Shown here in pieces: positions 33,239 through 44,346 of a DNA stretch of 64,000 nt. Made by a program: the position numbers and the translations under genes. Positions within the stretch are counted from its first letter, which is position 1; each line of letters opens with the position of its first letter. Location of the stretch: assembly GCA_029378245.1 (NCBI GenBank), contig JARKIF010000022.1, positions 124,001-188,000 on the forward strand. The letters run 5' to 3'. The DNA comes from Roridomyces roridus. Lineage: Eukaryota > Basidiomycota > Agaricomycetes > Agaricales > Mycenaceae. The notes under the pieces are model-generated. The model saw only the letters and a program-made list of their open reading frames with translations, did no database searches and was not told the DNA's origin.

Positions 33239-33539
33239 GGTGGAAGTCCGAAGATGAGGGGAGGACGTGAGCACGCCGCAAATTGAATTGTGGGCGTACC
33301 GAAGTCACACGTGGAGATAAGAGGGTCCGATGATATCGGATCTGCGGAATGCCATTTTGCCGCCGTGATCTGATCTGCCCTGATCTGCCGCATCATTGAC
33401 CCGGCGCAATCCACAGTCTGAGTCTAAGTACGCAAAGACCAGGTGACCGTGGACGCCGTCCATCGGCTTTGTGTCCCGATCAGATGGGATCAGTTGAGGG
33501 TGTTTGTTTTATAACAACAGACTGGCCAGTGGCTTGTCG

Positions 33540-34144
33540 GCACTGCCTCGGGCACAATTGAACACCATCCCCAACGCCGAGTTGTGCAATGGGAAGCAAC
33601 ACCCCGTACGGTACTACTACCTCGGCGGATTCGAGCTCGGCAGCAGGCACCATCCTTCTGATGGCCCTCGCTATACGAATCCGACGGTAGAAGATCCTGA
33701 GATGTTCATACCCGAGTTCAGGTTGAAAGGTGGGCCATATGATCCGCTCGCTGTGGATGTGTTCCTTTTGGGACGGATGATGAGTGAGATGCTCGACGGT
33801 CGGGAGGTGGGATTCTTCTCTTGCCGCTTGGTTGTGCACTTACATTGGAATAGCCTGAGGAAAGCACACAACGGAAAACTCGTGGGTTCAACTTCATGCG
33901 TGGACTTCTCGCGGACACGATGAACGATGATCCAACCAAGCGGCCAAAGATGGCCGAGGTAGTTCGGCGACTGGATGGCATCAAGTCGCATCTCTGGTGG
34001 CGGAAATCGCAGGCTCGTTTGGCCCGACCGGACGCGAATTTTGTCACGAGGATCTTGAGAGATGCCGCCCACTGGGTGCCAGTAGGCTCGGTTGGGTGGC
34101 TGGGAATTCTTCTCGTTGCAGTAGTTGTTGCTAGTCGTGTTTAG
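33540..34144 (+). pseudogene. Kinase-like gene copy C, 5'-truncated
   Basis: Two exons remain, to 33,806 and 33,854-34,144. They read 'HPVRYYYLGGFELGS', 'PEMFIPEFRLKGGPYDPLAVDVF', 'SEMLDGRE', then 'TRGFNFMRGLLADTMNDDPTKRPKM' and a tail ending in a hydrophobic 'GWLGILLVAVVVASRV' that could span a membrane. Exons 1-3 are absent; the 5' boundary lies near 33,510-33,540, about 280 bp from the divergent permease start. It is related to copies A and B and, like them, has GFE where DFG is expected. Confidence 0.7.
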
Positions 34145-34194
34145 CTGTAGCGCCAAGAAGGTTTTTTTCTCGTCAAAATGGAAACACGCCACAA

Positions 34195-34305
34195 ACCCAC
34201 ATGAGTCGTTGAACCGAGTTGAACCCGAACTTCTTCCAAGAGGGGACTCAATACAGAACACGACGTGGGGACCGTCCGCTGTCAAGGCTGTAATTTACGG
34301 CGAGA
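34195..34305 (-). repeat. SINE-like copy, diverged
   Basis: It matches the family at position 1 and 30.6 kb through 'aattacagccttgacagcgg' and 'ggtcccc', with a weak B box ('gttcgggttcaac'). It lies 50 bp downstream of kinase-like copy C. Confidence 0.42.
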
Positions 34306-34438
34306 AATCAGAACTGTGTCATGGATAGCGATACTGTCTCGGGTGCTACTACAGTTCGACCGGAACACAGACTACATGCTTTATCTTCGCTTCCCACTGA
34401 GTCCGCAACAACAACGCCCCATCCCACAGCCGTTGACT

Positions 34439-35185
34439 TCACTCGGATTCCGTACCGTCATCCTCATCCTCCTCCGATTCACTCTCGGCGGGCTCCTCTG
34501 CCTCAGATTCGGGCTCGAATTGAGAGTCGAAGGAAAACGACGCGATGACCTTGCCCCGTTGGACAAGCTCGTACCCCGTAACTTCGATCGACAGCGGGAC
34601 ACCGATTTTATCCTCGTATTTATCGACGAGGCGGTCGACATTGCGGCAAAGTCTGGCGGTGCTCATCACTCGGTCGAAGCACGGAATATAGGTGGGCCAC
34701 GGCGGGCCCTGGTAGACGGTGATGTGTGGTTCGTCAGTGGCATAGCCTGGTATCCTATCGCGACTCCCATCAACAGCGATACAAAAAGCTCGCAAAGTAT
34801 ATACGCACATGCGTCCAATGTCCTCCACGATCTCCTTAAACCGATCTCGACGACGGTACTTCGGGACCCTGAGACAGATACCCACCCAGTCGTCGCTGTA
34901 TTGGACCCCACAGGAGTCAAGGATGAACGGCTTCACCCAGGGTGACCGTGCGACGTAGTCCAGCCTTTGTTTCAAGGCATTTAACCGGCTTGCTCGGAGG
35001 GAGAAAGCAGGGAAGATGGTGACATGGGCAGGGGCGCGGCCGGGAAACAAGTCGGAGCGCAGATCGTTGACCCAATGGTAGTCTTCACAGTGGGTGAGGG
35101 TGAATTGGAGTAGCAGGCCATGATAGTAGGCGGGCATGAGAGGGAAAGCAAAAAGGTCAGGTACAGGTATCGCGTGGTGATCCAT
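34439..35185 (-). CDS. 2H phosphoesterase (2'-5' RNA ligase-like) with acidic tail
   Basis: The 248-codon frame contains two His-x-Thr-x motifs, 'HVTI' (His54) and 'HITV', separated by about 80 residues. This is the hallmark of the 2H phosphoesterase superfamily, whose members cleave or ligate 2'-5' or cyclic phosphates in RNA and nucleotides. A likely 54-nt intron (34,755-34,808; donor GTGCGT, acceptor GATAG) lies in frame. Splicing it yields 230 residues and places the second motif at His136. Without splicing the protein is 18 residues longer. The last ~25 residues are a Glu/Ser/Asp run. No signal peptide or membrane helix is seen, so cytosolic or nuclear is likely. Confidence 0.8.
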   Translation of the reverse strand: MDHHAIPVPDLFAFPLMPAYYHGLLLQFTLTHCEDYHWVNDLRSDLFPGRAPAHVTIFPAFSLRASRLNALKQRLDYVARSPWVKPFILDSCGVQYSDDWVGICLRVPKYRRRDRFKEIVEDIGRMCVYTLRAFCIAVDGSRDRIPGYATDEPHITVYQGPPWPTYIPCFDRVMSTARLCRNVDRLVDKYEDKIGVPLSIEVTGYELVQRGKVIASFSFDSQFEPESEAEEPAESESEEDEDDGTESE

Positions 35186-35324
35186 TTGGATTTCAAATGG
35201 CCAATCTTGGCACCGCGATAACAGTTTGCCGTGATCCGGACATTCGCAATTCGTCGAACGCGGTCACGAAATCAAGTACAGTTCACGATTCTGATTGCCC
35301 CAAACCAAGTAAATCCCAAGAAAA

Positions 35325-35702
35325 TTGTACCAAATGTGGAAAGATGTCTATGATGGACAAGGTGTCGGACCAGATAATCTTCCACACGCGTCCGCAGATG
35401 GACGTTGTCTTATCCCCGCAGGCCTTGTCGCGTTGCTAGAAACTAGAGTCGGAATCACGCGGATCGATGAGGGTAGTGATTTTTTATTCATAAATTATAC
35501 ACTCTCAACGTTCAACCCGGGGTTCAAGAAATCAAGAAACTCAGTCTCAACTCTCGGCCAAAGCCCGACAATCATGGACAACACAGTCCCTCCCACGCAT
35601 CCCACTGAACTAAATCCTCCGCGCCAGCCCGCACTCGATTATTTCATTTTAGGTGAGGAGTTGGCTAGGGAATACATCAAGTCAGCGCGACACGAGTGTT
35701 GA
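35325..35702 (+). CDS. Uncertain ORF, 125 codons
   Basis: An open frame from ATG 35,325 to TGA 35,700-35,702 contains 'DVYDGQGVGPDNLPHASADG' and reads more like protein than its neighbours. It has no recognised domain, and its 3' end overlaps the expected 3' end of the MYND gene on the other strand. The true 5' end and any introns are unknown. Confidence 0.25.
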   Translation: MYQMWKDVYDGQGVGPDNLPHASADGRCLIPAGLVALLETRVGITRIDEGSDFLFINYTLSTFNPGFKKSRNSVSTLGQSPTIMDNTVPPTHPTELNPPRQPALDYFILGEELAREYIKSARHEC

Positions 35703-35728
35703 GCGATCAAAATAATTACGGTTCGGCA

Positions 35729-37402
35729 GAGCTTGCGATGTCCAGCAGTCCAGTCTTGAGATTGGCAGTCCTGCGAGCAGTAGAATGCGTTGTGGCCTCT
35801 CGAACACTGCTGTAGATCATCCTGTAAACCCGTCGGCTTACAGATCACATGGTCGCTTACATACACAGTCTTCTCTTGTCGTTTACCGTCTTGTCGTCCT
35901 CGCCGTACGCGCTACCCGCTCGTCGTCTCCGAATATACCGTAGCTCTGTTGACTCGGTGTGTGTCTTGGCTTTCCAGTGTTCCTGCTCGGCAGCAGGCTT
36001 CCACATCCTCCGCTTTGGGTGGGGTCAAGGTGGGGTGATACACTGGGTGCAAACTTTGAGACGCACGAGACGGTGTACAGATATACGTATGAAACGCACC
36101 TCGATATTGTCGCAAGCCCTCGTCAGACCCATCTCGCCCCGATCAAACATTGCGAGACGGTTCGTAGCAACTCTAACGAATTCTTGCCACATGCTGAAGA
36201 ACTTCGACTCACGGAACGCAAGATTGTGCGTGAGAGGCTCTGCGTCGTCGAGAGCGAGGCGTAAACTACCGATGACGGAGTGGCATATGCGCGTCTGGGG
36301 CAGGACGGAGCACAGGAGCACCTGCAGCCTTCCCTGCAACACTGTGGCGTCCGGGCGACCTGCACAAAGTACGATAGCACGAAGGAGTCCACCGTCGAGG
36401 GCTTCTTTCATGCGAGTCGTGTGGGGCAAGACATCCATACAGGTCGCCAGCGATGACAGAAGCAAACGCAATACATTCGTATCTCTCGCCCATCTGCCAA
36501 GGGCGCAGACGGTGCCGCAGAGAACGTTTACGATGTCATGAGAGACGAGGTCGTCACAGAGAGCAGAGTGCCTCGCAAGGCTGAGCGTCGCCATGATAAT
36601 TATTCCGACGAGATCCCGATCGGGGCTCGAGGGTGGAGGAATGATGCGGCGGAGGTGCTTCACGAGAAGCGCCGCAAGATGGCTCATCGTGCCCCCAGCG
36701 CCGGCCACAAGCTCTTCTACGTGGGTAGGATTTGACATCTGCGACAGTGTAGCGACAGTGGTGCAGACTGTACCGAGAACGAAAGGTGGGTCGTTAACGT
36801 TCAGGGACGCCGCCCATCCTGCGGTCAGAAACTCGCGGACTCCCGGCAACGATTTGAGCGGTGACGCAGTCACCAGATCAGTGCAAAAAGCCAAGATCAT
36901 GCGAAGGAAGATGCCGCGCATCTCATCGGACGATGGCTGCAGCTCGGGGCCTCTTTTCTTGTTGACCTCGTCCTCGAGGAATTGGACCCAGGGCCACACA
37001 GACAACCACACTTCCTCACGTGCCTGACGATCGAGATCTGGCGTTTCTAGGTCTGCTATCGCTTCCATGCTCAATAAGGTGCATGCGAGCCGGTCTGGGA
37101 TGGAAGTGACTGTAGATATGGCCTGTTGTTGTTCACGAAGAGAAGGCAGGTCGTCGACGTTGAGATGGATATAGAACGCGGGGATGCACGGAGCTATTGG
37201 ATCAAGGGGTACGCTGGCAATCAACTCTTGTCGTATAATCTCTTGTAACTTGCGTACATCCGCAACGCCTCCACGGCTGGCGGACAAGGCCAACGACTAA
37301 GATGGGTGTGAGTTGACGCGTGGTCAAGGGTGGAGCAGAGGGGAGGACCTTTGTCGGCTCTGGTAGGCTGTCGATGTGCTGGATGCGCAGCGACGGATGC
37401 AT
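35729..37402 (-). CDS. MYND-type zinc finger protein
   Basis: Exon 1 (37349-37402) encodes 'MHPSLRIQHIDSLPEPTK'. A 52-nt intron joins it to exon 2 (36100-37296), a 399-codon helical region with 'LALSASRGGVADVRKLQEII' and many Leu-rich helices. Both match the layout of large mushroom MYND proteins. Exon 2 ends 'ACDNIE' at a GTGCGT donor. The finger itself lies at about 35,729-35,845: 'CKPTGLQDDLQQC', 'FYCSQDCQSQDW' and 'GHRKLC'. One Cys of the second pair is replaced ('CSRGH' instead of C-x2-C). The ~250 bp between exon 2 and the finger contains no clean acceptor, so the connection is unresolved. The usual long C-terminal domain is not evident. It may be damaged at its 3' end. Confidence 0.62.
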
Positions 37403-37714
37403 GAGAGATGAGAGTGGCTCGGAGACGTGGTCAAAACACAGCCGCATCAATGATCGGTGCACACGGCCAAACAGAGCGGAACAACTAGAATGTGGCTCGT
37501 TCTTTTCGCGGAACGACGGCATTCTGACGATTCTCACTCGACAATTGATGCAAATTTGGCTCATCGGTCGGTACACAGCACCAGAGTCAGCGTGATATCA
37601 TGAGTGAAAAGAAGCTTCTGGAGAGAATGCTTACAAACGCTGTCCCAGTCCCAGCCACACGGTACCGGTATAAATGCACGGATGCTCGGGTTCCCCAAGG
37701 TTTCCCTCACCGCC
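37403..37714. promoter_or_regulatory. Divergent promoter region (MYND gene / dehydrogenase)
   Basis: The 312 bp separate the start codons of the minus-strand MYND gene (37,402) and the plus-strand dehydrogenase (37,715). A shared regulatory region is implied by the geometry. No firm TATA box or binding site is identified. Confidence 0.45.
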
Positions 37715-39116
37715 ATGTCTGAGAACTTCGACTTCTCTACCACAGCAGAGGACGTCGCTGATGTCTTTGCTAACGAGATCCGAGGTCGGAATGGTGTGCT
37801 CTCCTTCATCTGTGGCTCGGAGCGGGAACTGAGCCGCCAAAGTCCTGATCACCGGAACATCAATCGGCGGAATCGGCTTCGAGACGGCCCAGGCCATTGC
37901 AAAATATGCCAATTCAGTGATCATCACCGGGTACAACGCTGAACGGTATCATTTTCCATTCTCACCCGAGTTTTGAACTAATTAGGGATCATTCAGACTT
38001 CAACTGTCCGCCGATGCGATCCAAAAAGACTTCCCTGTAGTGAATGTCCGGCAGCTCATGCTGGATCTCTCCTCCCTAGCTTCCGTGAGAAAAGCAGCCG
38101 CCGAGGTGATTGCATATCTTTGCACGTACGTTTGGTCCGTTGACGCTCGGCATTGGACAGTTCTGATCGTTTGATCAAGGTTCTGATCAACAACGCCGTT
38201 GCCGCTGTCGAGCCGTTCAAAATAACCGAAGACAACCTGGAGATGCAAATGGCCGCAGGCCACATCGGGCCCTTCCTCTTCACCAACCTCCTCGCCCCCA
38301 AATTAATCGCATCCTGCGGTGCGGCCGGATTCCCTACCAACCCACTAGCCCGAGTGGTCTTCGTAGCTAGTGACGGTCATTTATTGAAGGCTGTCGATTT
38401 CAGCACCCCGCTGGGCGATCCGACGAATCCAGCCCGGCACGAGTCGGCGTTCGGGTTTTATCAGGAGATGAAGAGCGCGAGTATTCTTGCCACAATTGAG
38501 ATGGCTCGACGTGCGAAGGGGAAGATGGAGGTCTTCAGCCTACATCCGGGATGTAAGCCGTATCATCTGGGCACGGGCATGTACAACGATTGCCAGTGAT
38601 CTACACGAACATTGCTAAGAAGCCAGAGGGCGTCAAAGTGCTCCTTGCTCTCGGTGGGTGATTTACTTGTTCAATCTCGTATGTTCCGCCCGCTGAGTTC
38701 TCTAGGCCTGTTCGACGAGAACGAACAACCCAGTCCGAAGTTCGATTGGAAGACGATTCCTCAGGGTGCTGCCACGCACGTCTTGTCTGCATTTTCTTCT
38801 AGGATTTTCCATCTGAGTAGAATGCGTAGAACGATGGTCGCTGCATTTGATCCAAGAATTTCCGGTGCGTCGCCTTGCCAAGTACTTCTCTCTCTGTTGT
38901 GGCATCTGATGGATGGTTTCCAGATCAATCTGGCTCATATCTCGTAGACTGCAAGGTCGCCAACGACCAACGAGCTCCACACGCGTCGGATCCGGTATGT
39001 ATCCTCGCTCGCTGGATTCGTGTGTACGTCGCTCTGAGGTTCACTTTGAACAGACAAATGCTGCCCGAGTATGGGAGGCGACGGAGAGGGTTCTGGGCCA
39101 GAAATTTGAAGTTTGA
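37715..39116 (+). CDS. Short-chain dehydrogenase/reductase, retinol-dehydrogenase-like
   Basis: Eight exons close in phase to 350 residues: 37715-37793, 37843-37945, 37997-38125, 38161-38552, 38597-38653, 38706-38864, 38924-38994, 39054-39116. The Rossmann glycine motif is 'LITGTSIGGIGFETA'. The cofactor-pocket segment is 'VLINNA', the catalytic Ser lies in 'VVFVASDGH', and Tyr-x3-Lys is 'YQEMK'. The 'FSLHPG' strand and C-terminal 'GSYLVDCKVANDQ' follow the fungal RDH/WW-oxidoreductase-like subgroup. It probably oxidises or reduces a hydrophobic alcohol, ketone or aldehyde with NAD(P)(H). Exon 6 carries about 16 extra residues ('SSRIFHLSRMRRT') relative to what I expect; it is in frame but may hide an intron. 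Confidence 0.9.
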
Positions 39117-39855
39117 GTTGTGCGCATGCGATCTTCGAGAACTAGTGGATGGCAGCCGTCTCCACTTAGTGGTGGCACTACTACTAGAGTGTTGTTGGCT
39201 GACTTTCATCCGATTCGACTGTACTTGGTTGGACTTCGCCTGATTTTTGCCTCGGCATGCGGCATGATCATTCGCATTCGGAAACGAGAGGACTGTGTGG
39301 TGTCTAGATTGGGTCTGGCCCCAGAACACCCGGGAGTCCCGGTGGAAGGAATGGAGAGGTCGAGCACAGGTCTTGGGTACTTGATTGACGCTGGACCGAG
39401 GCTTCAACCAAAGGTCGAAAGTACGCTCGAGACACAGCAATCGAGGATAGGGGCAGGCCTAGACCGTGTTCGCCGAGATGCCCGTTCTCGAGAATGGAGA
39501 AGCCAGGTCTTGGGAGATTTTGATGCACAGGTTTCACATCCACCACGTACAGTGACTTCCACCCGTTGGGCTTTCGGAGTGATACCTATGGCACTTGCCA
39601 CTCGGTTGCCGTTCCGAAGAGAACTATGTAGGAGGGCCAGAAAAGTATTCTGCCTTGGCTCCTTGTTCGCGGACAGTGAATGACGTAATGTCATTACTTC
39701 GCCCCACACCCGCTGCCGTGGCGGTTCCGGGTCTGCGCTCCAACACTGAGACAAGTTCCATTCCGCTCCACCGGATCAAGGTGCGGATGAAAAAATGGAG
39801 TGATCCGCCCTCCATTCCGTTCCCGGTCTCACTCTCCTAGATCAAGACCCAAAGG
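39117..39855. other. Intergenic stretch, no supported gene
   Basis: A 187-codon plus frame at 39,120-39,683 and overlapping minus frames lack motifs and start context. The right end is the promoter of the next gene. Confidence 0.4.
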
Positions 39856-39862
39856 TATAAAA
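39856..39862 (+). promoter_or_regulatory. TATA box of small secreted protein gene
   Basis: TATAAAA lies 156 bp upstream of ATG 40,018. It is followed by a C/T-rich leader, a usual arrangement for strongly expressed fungal genes. Confidence 0.65.
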
Positions 39863-40017
39863 GTGCCCGGACTTGGCCATATTTCTCCATCCACCGTCCT
39901 CTCACCTACGATCAAACACACTTTACGACGTCAGTCCTACTCGTTCTACTTTCCCTCCGTCACTCAACGACTCACCCCTCTTCCTAGTCGTCTCATCTAA
40001 CGACTATCATCCTCACA

Positions 40018-40357
40018 ATGAAGTTCTCTATCATCAGCGCTTTTGCCTGCACTCTCTTGGCCGTCGTCGGCACCGTCACCGCGTCTCCCATCGTCAAGGT
40101 TCGTCTCCCTTCTCCACCCACATTCGCCATTCCTGACTGTCCACCTCTCACAGCGCGATATCTCATCATTCATCCAAACCTTCGAGTCCTCCACTCCCCA
40201 GCAGCAGGCTCAGATGCTCAAGTCTGTCGACTTGAACGCCATCACTCCCGACATCTGCCGTCAGCTGGCGGATAACCGGGTTGCCGCGGAGAAGCTCCTC
40301 ACTCCTGCTGTTGTCAAGGCGTGGGTGAAGGACTTCGAGAAGAAGCACTCCCAGTAG
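40018..40357 (+). CDS. Small secreted protein, 94 aa
   Basis: Two exons (40018-40098, 40154-40357) with a 55-nt intron give 94 residues. A clear signal peptide (MKFSIISAFACTLLAVVGTVTA) is followed by 'SPIVKR', a possible Kex2 site formed across the intron. The mature part is helical and charged ('QQQAQMLKSVDLNAITPDIC', 'LLTPAVVKAWVKDFEKKHSQ'). It has only one Cys in the mature part. No family is recognised. A strong TATA box and pyrimidine-rich leader suggest high expression. It could be an effector-like or cell-wall-associated protein, but that is inference. Confidence 0.82.
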
Positions 40358-41123
40358 AGGGGTCTGAGACTGCGATAGGGGTGCATGGGCGTGGGGCGGA
40401 ACTGTAACATTTATCATCAGGCGCTTGTTGTGCATATACCGCTGCAATGAATCACATTCGATACCACTCCAGTCGAGACATCTCCTTCGACGCAAGTTTC
40501 GTCAGCATCCTTCTCTAAAGACTTTCCAAGTTTCCATCTGAGGATCATGAGCGCGGACTTCGACTTGAATTGAACGCGCAAACGGTGTTCAGATATATGG
40601 AGGCGGCGCAGGGGTCCTTGTGGATAAATTTCACTTTGGAGGCGCGATAAACTTGTGAGCACTCGACGGCGGCGGCGATCAAGCTGATGTTACATTGTGC
40701 TTGGCTGATGTTTGATCCGGTTTGTTCCTGGCTTCTTCCTGACCGCCACCTCGCCCGCTGCGGACCTTGCATGGACTTCAGATGCGATGCCCATGCGACC
40801 CTTCACATCCCGCGGACCTACTCAAAGCGTCTTAATGAAGATCTCATATCGGCCCACGTCGCACCATCTTCAATCTTGGTCTCTCGGTTCCTGACCGGTG
40901 CCAGGTGAGATGCTATTGGAGTGACTGACAAGATGGACGTTACTTTAACAGCAACCACAGTGGAATTACAGCGAGATTTCTATCTTGTAACCTTTCTGGC
41001 AGACATGATCTTATAGTGCGGAGCATCACCGCGGCGATTTCATTCCCAGCTTGGCCCGATCCAAATCCGTCCTGAAATGAGTTTAAAAGCCACCCTTGGA
41101 GCTGATTCACAAGGCACCCGTCC
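40358..41123. other. Intergenic stretch
   Basis: No gene is recognised; short frames on both strands lack domains. The right end should hold the P450 promoter. Confidence 0.45.
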
Positions 41124-42833
41124 ATGATGTTCCTGACTGTCTCCACTCTGTGGGTCTGGCCAGCCGTCCTCGTCGCCGCATGCATCTTGCCTTTGGTCCT
41201 GCATCTCTACGACCCGTATGGTATTCGCAAGTACCCTGGACCGTTCCTTGCCAAGTTCTCCTACGCCTGGATCTTCTGGGTGGGCATTAGCGGTAGACGG
41301 TCACAAATCATCCACGAGGCGCACGATAAATACGGTTCGCTTCCCCCCCTTTCCGCCACACCGAATCTAATTCTGAGTAAACAGGCGCAGTAATCCGCAT
41401 ATCTCCGCGCGAAGTCTCCTTCAGTTCACCTTCCGTCTACTCCGAGATCCACTCTTTCAGCAGCAAAGCCACGAAATCCAACTTTTACGACACCTTCGGG
41501 TCTATTGGCGTCCGGAATGTCTTTACGAGCAGATCGAAGGCAGATCATGTGCAGAGGCGCAAGCTCCTGCATCCACTCTTCACAGCGCAGGTTACTAGGG
41601 AGTTCACTCCGCGTACGGTGTCCCTTGTGGAGCAACTTCTCAACGAATGGGAATCCCGGTTCGTTGACGGGAAATACTTTGATTGCGTGCCTTGTGTGTA
41701 TTCCTTCTCTCACGGCCATACATGCATTGATGTTCAACAGGGATCGTCTGGCTGGCGTTTGACTCTATCGGCGACTTCATCTTCGGGACCTCCCTTGGGA
41801 TGCTAAACTCTCGTTCGGATTCAGTTCCATTCGTGCGCAAGTCCGATGAAAAGACGATTTCCCTACCTGGTATCATTTCAATGCGGGAACAATACAACTA
41901 CCCCGTCGGTCTGCTCCCGGTGTGGTGGCGGCCCCTTGCACGGCGGATTGTGAGCAAAGAAATTGAGGCGGCGCGGACATATCACGCGTTTGTCGCACAT
42001 AGGGTTGAGCAGCGGTTATCCAGGAACGCTGGACTTCAGTCGGAGGATGTTTATGATCTTGTGGGACGATTTCTGAAGAAATCTAAAGCTCAGGTACAGT
42101 CCCTGATTAAAATCTGATATCTGGCTGACCACCGCGCGCAGAACGAGGCTTTCCACCCGGATGCGTTGACTTCTGAATTGAATACAATCCTCGTCGCCGG
42201 CACTGATACGACCAGAAAGTCGGCTTATTTCCTTGTATTCACATCCCGATACTTAGTTTTCCTCCAGCTCTCTCATCGCAGCAATCTACTACCTCGCCCG
42301 CTCTCCAGACGCCCAACGCACGCTTCAAGCTGAACTCGACTCCTCACCCACGCAAGACATCTCCGCCCTCCCCTTCCTCAACGCATGTCTCAACGAAACT
42401 CTCCGACTCTACTCCCCCGTCGGCATTGGCCTCCCGCGTACAGTCCCACACCCCGGGATGCTAATCGCAGGGGAGTGGTTCGTCGGGGGCACCACCGTTG
42501 GAGTGCCGATATACACCGTACACCGTGATGAGAATATTTGGGGTGCGCGCACCGAGGAGTTTGAGCCGCGGAGGTGGCTAAGTGAAGATGGGAGGGAGTT
42601 GAGGATGGATGCGGATGCCTTGAAGACCTTTTCCGATGGCTCCATGTGCGTTCTTGCCATTTCTCGTTGGGTTGCTTTGTGGCTCATAACTTGATTTTTG
42701 CAGGCGATGCATTGGCAAGCATCTCGCTCTGGCGCAGCTGCGTGTTATGATTGCGGCTATTTTCAAAAGATTCGATGTGATTCTCGAGAATCCTGAGGCG
42801 CCGGTGAGCTTCTTTCCTGATGCATTTGAATAA
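41124..42833 (+). CDS. Cytochrome P450 monooxygenase
   Basis: Six exons close in phase to 485 residues: 41124-41334, 41385-41693, 41741-42093, 42142-42218, 42268-42645, 42704-42833. An N-terminal membrane anchor (residues ~5-30) is followed by 'YPGP', the I-helix 'AGTDTT', the ExxR motif in 'NETLR', 'PRRWL' and the haem ligand 'FSDGSMRCIG', assembled across the last intron. This is a microsomal class II P450 that inserts oxygen into a hydrophobic substrate. The C-terminus 'ENPEAPVSFFPDAFE' is slightly short. The GTGAGC after 'PEAP' might instead be a donor to a small final exon. Neighbouring dehydrogenase and monooxygenase genes make secondary metabolism plausible. Confidence 0.9.
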
Positions 42834-43039
42834 CTCGCTCAATCAAGCTGTTCTGAGCTGCACACGGAAGAGTGGTTCGTTCGAAAGGCGATAGAATGCA
42901 AGATTGGGGTCCGCCGGCGCGGAGTTTGACTCACTCATCTACCGAAGGAATCTAATTAGCGAGCTATTACCGACTGAATGATTGTGGCACCCAATGACGG
43001 GTGCATTTCCATTTCATCCCGTTCGATTGGCAGATCTGC

Positions 43040-44346
43040 TCAAAGTTTGTTGAAGGGAGCACACGATACATGTCGTTCCAGACAGACAGAAAGACTCCCG
43101 TCTAAAATCCTATTCGTCATTGCGTGCCTAGAGCCAGACGAAAAGTCGTCCAAAACCCGCTCCGCCTCCTTCCTGACGTCGTACCTACTCCTATCCCTCA
43201 TCTCTGTGGCTATCGCCCCTTTCAGCCAGTCAACTAACTCCCGCAGACAGACAGAATGAAATGAATACATATCGGAGATACACACCCCGCTTCTCCGCCA
43301 CCTGCTGCTGCTCGTACGACTCCTTGGATACGTACTCTGCACGCTCCTTTCGGAGGCTTTCGTTATCTTCGAGGCGATGGGCGATTTCGCTGCGCGGGGT
43401 CCCAGCAGGGACGAGCACGCCGAGGGCAACGGCGTCTTCGAGGCACATGACGAAACCTTGACCCAGTGCCATCGTGATACACACACACGACCATTCATCC
43501 AAGTTCGGAGCGGTGGGACGACACGCATCTGCCAGACATGCACGTCCTCGGCTAGCTTCAGCAGACGTTTAAACCGAGGGTGATCATGAGTTGGAGAGCA
43601 AGAGATGAGGATGGAGAGAAACACACTAATCGAGTCCTTATCACGCAAGTCCTCCTGAACATTAAATTCCCGTCCATGAAAAAAAGAGGAGGTTCAACGA
43701 ACACAGAGATTGTCCACAGTCCACAGGATCCTAGTCTGTGTCAATTGACAGGTGCCGACCCGTACCTCTTTAGCCGAGGCACGTGTTGGCACGTGCAGCT
43801 TTCCCACCCGTTTTCTGCGGATGTTCGGGCTCGTTTTTGGCACTCGGAAGGGTAGATAAAGGTTGTTGGGTAGTCTATGCATGAATCTGAGCACTCTTGA
43901 GCATTGAGAATTGCCAGGATCAGTGCTTCGAGTTGTGCCGCAAGCGGGTGGGAAAGCTGCACGTGCTTTCACGTGGGCTCGGCTAAGAGGTACGGGTCGA
44001 TCATTGTCGATTGAATCAGACTCTAGATGAACAACAAAAAATTACGACTATCTAATTTTGTTCATCCGAGTATGACGTTGGGAGACTAACAGGATCCCCA
44101 TGTTTGCGACAACACACCCGGCACCAATCAGACACCGTAATGTGTTGGAGGGAACTGCGAGCCCCGCGCCGAGTTCGGTGCTGAAGGTCGGATATCATAT
44201 ATAGATCTGCAGACGTATGGTGTTAGTTGCATTCGAGAGCGAGGAGAAAGACCCGCACAGTAATTAACATGATGGCCTCGACGCCGCAGTGCGACTGCGG
44301 CAGCGAAGCCACCGAGCCCGGCGCGGACTACAAGCGCGGAGAGCAT
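43040..44346 (-). pseudogene. FAD monooxygenase pseudogene (ends only)
   Basis: The N-terminus at 44,346 reads 'LVVRAGLGGFAAAVALRRRG', a Rossmann FAD-binding start, and breaks off after about 30 residues. The C-terminal part at about 43,040-43,640 reads 'HPRFKRLLKLAEDVHVW', 'LGQGFVMCLEDAVALGVLVP' and 'RKEAERVLDDF', typical of salicylate-hydroxylase-like enzymes. The 'GDAAH' FAD motif between 'TWMNG' and 'GQGF' is gone, with a frame change there. The whole middle of the protein is missing. It is a second, dead member of the same enzyme class as the gene at 16,982-19,103. Confidence 0.72.

Noticed and set aside
39120..39683. 187-codon plus frame after the dehydrogenase
   Set aside because: No motif, overlaps competing minus frames and runs into the next promoter.
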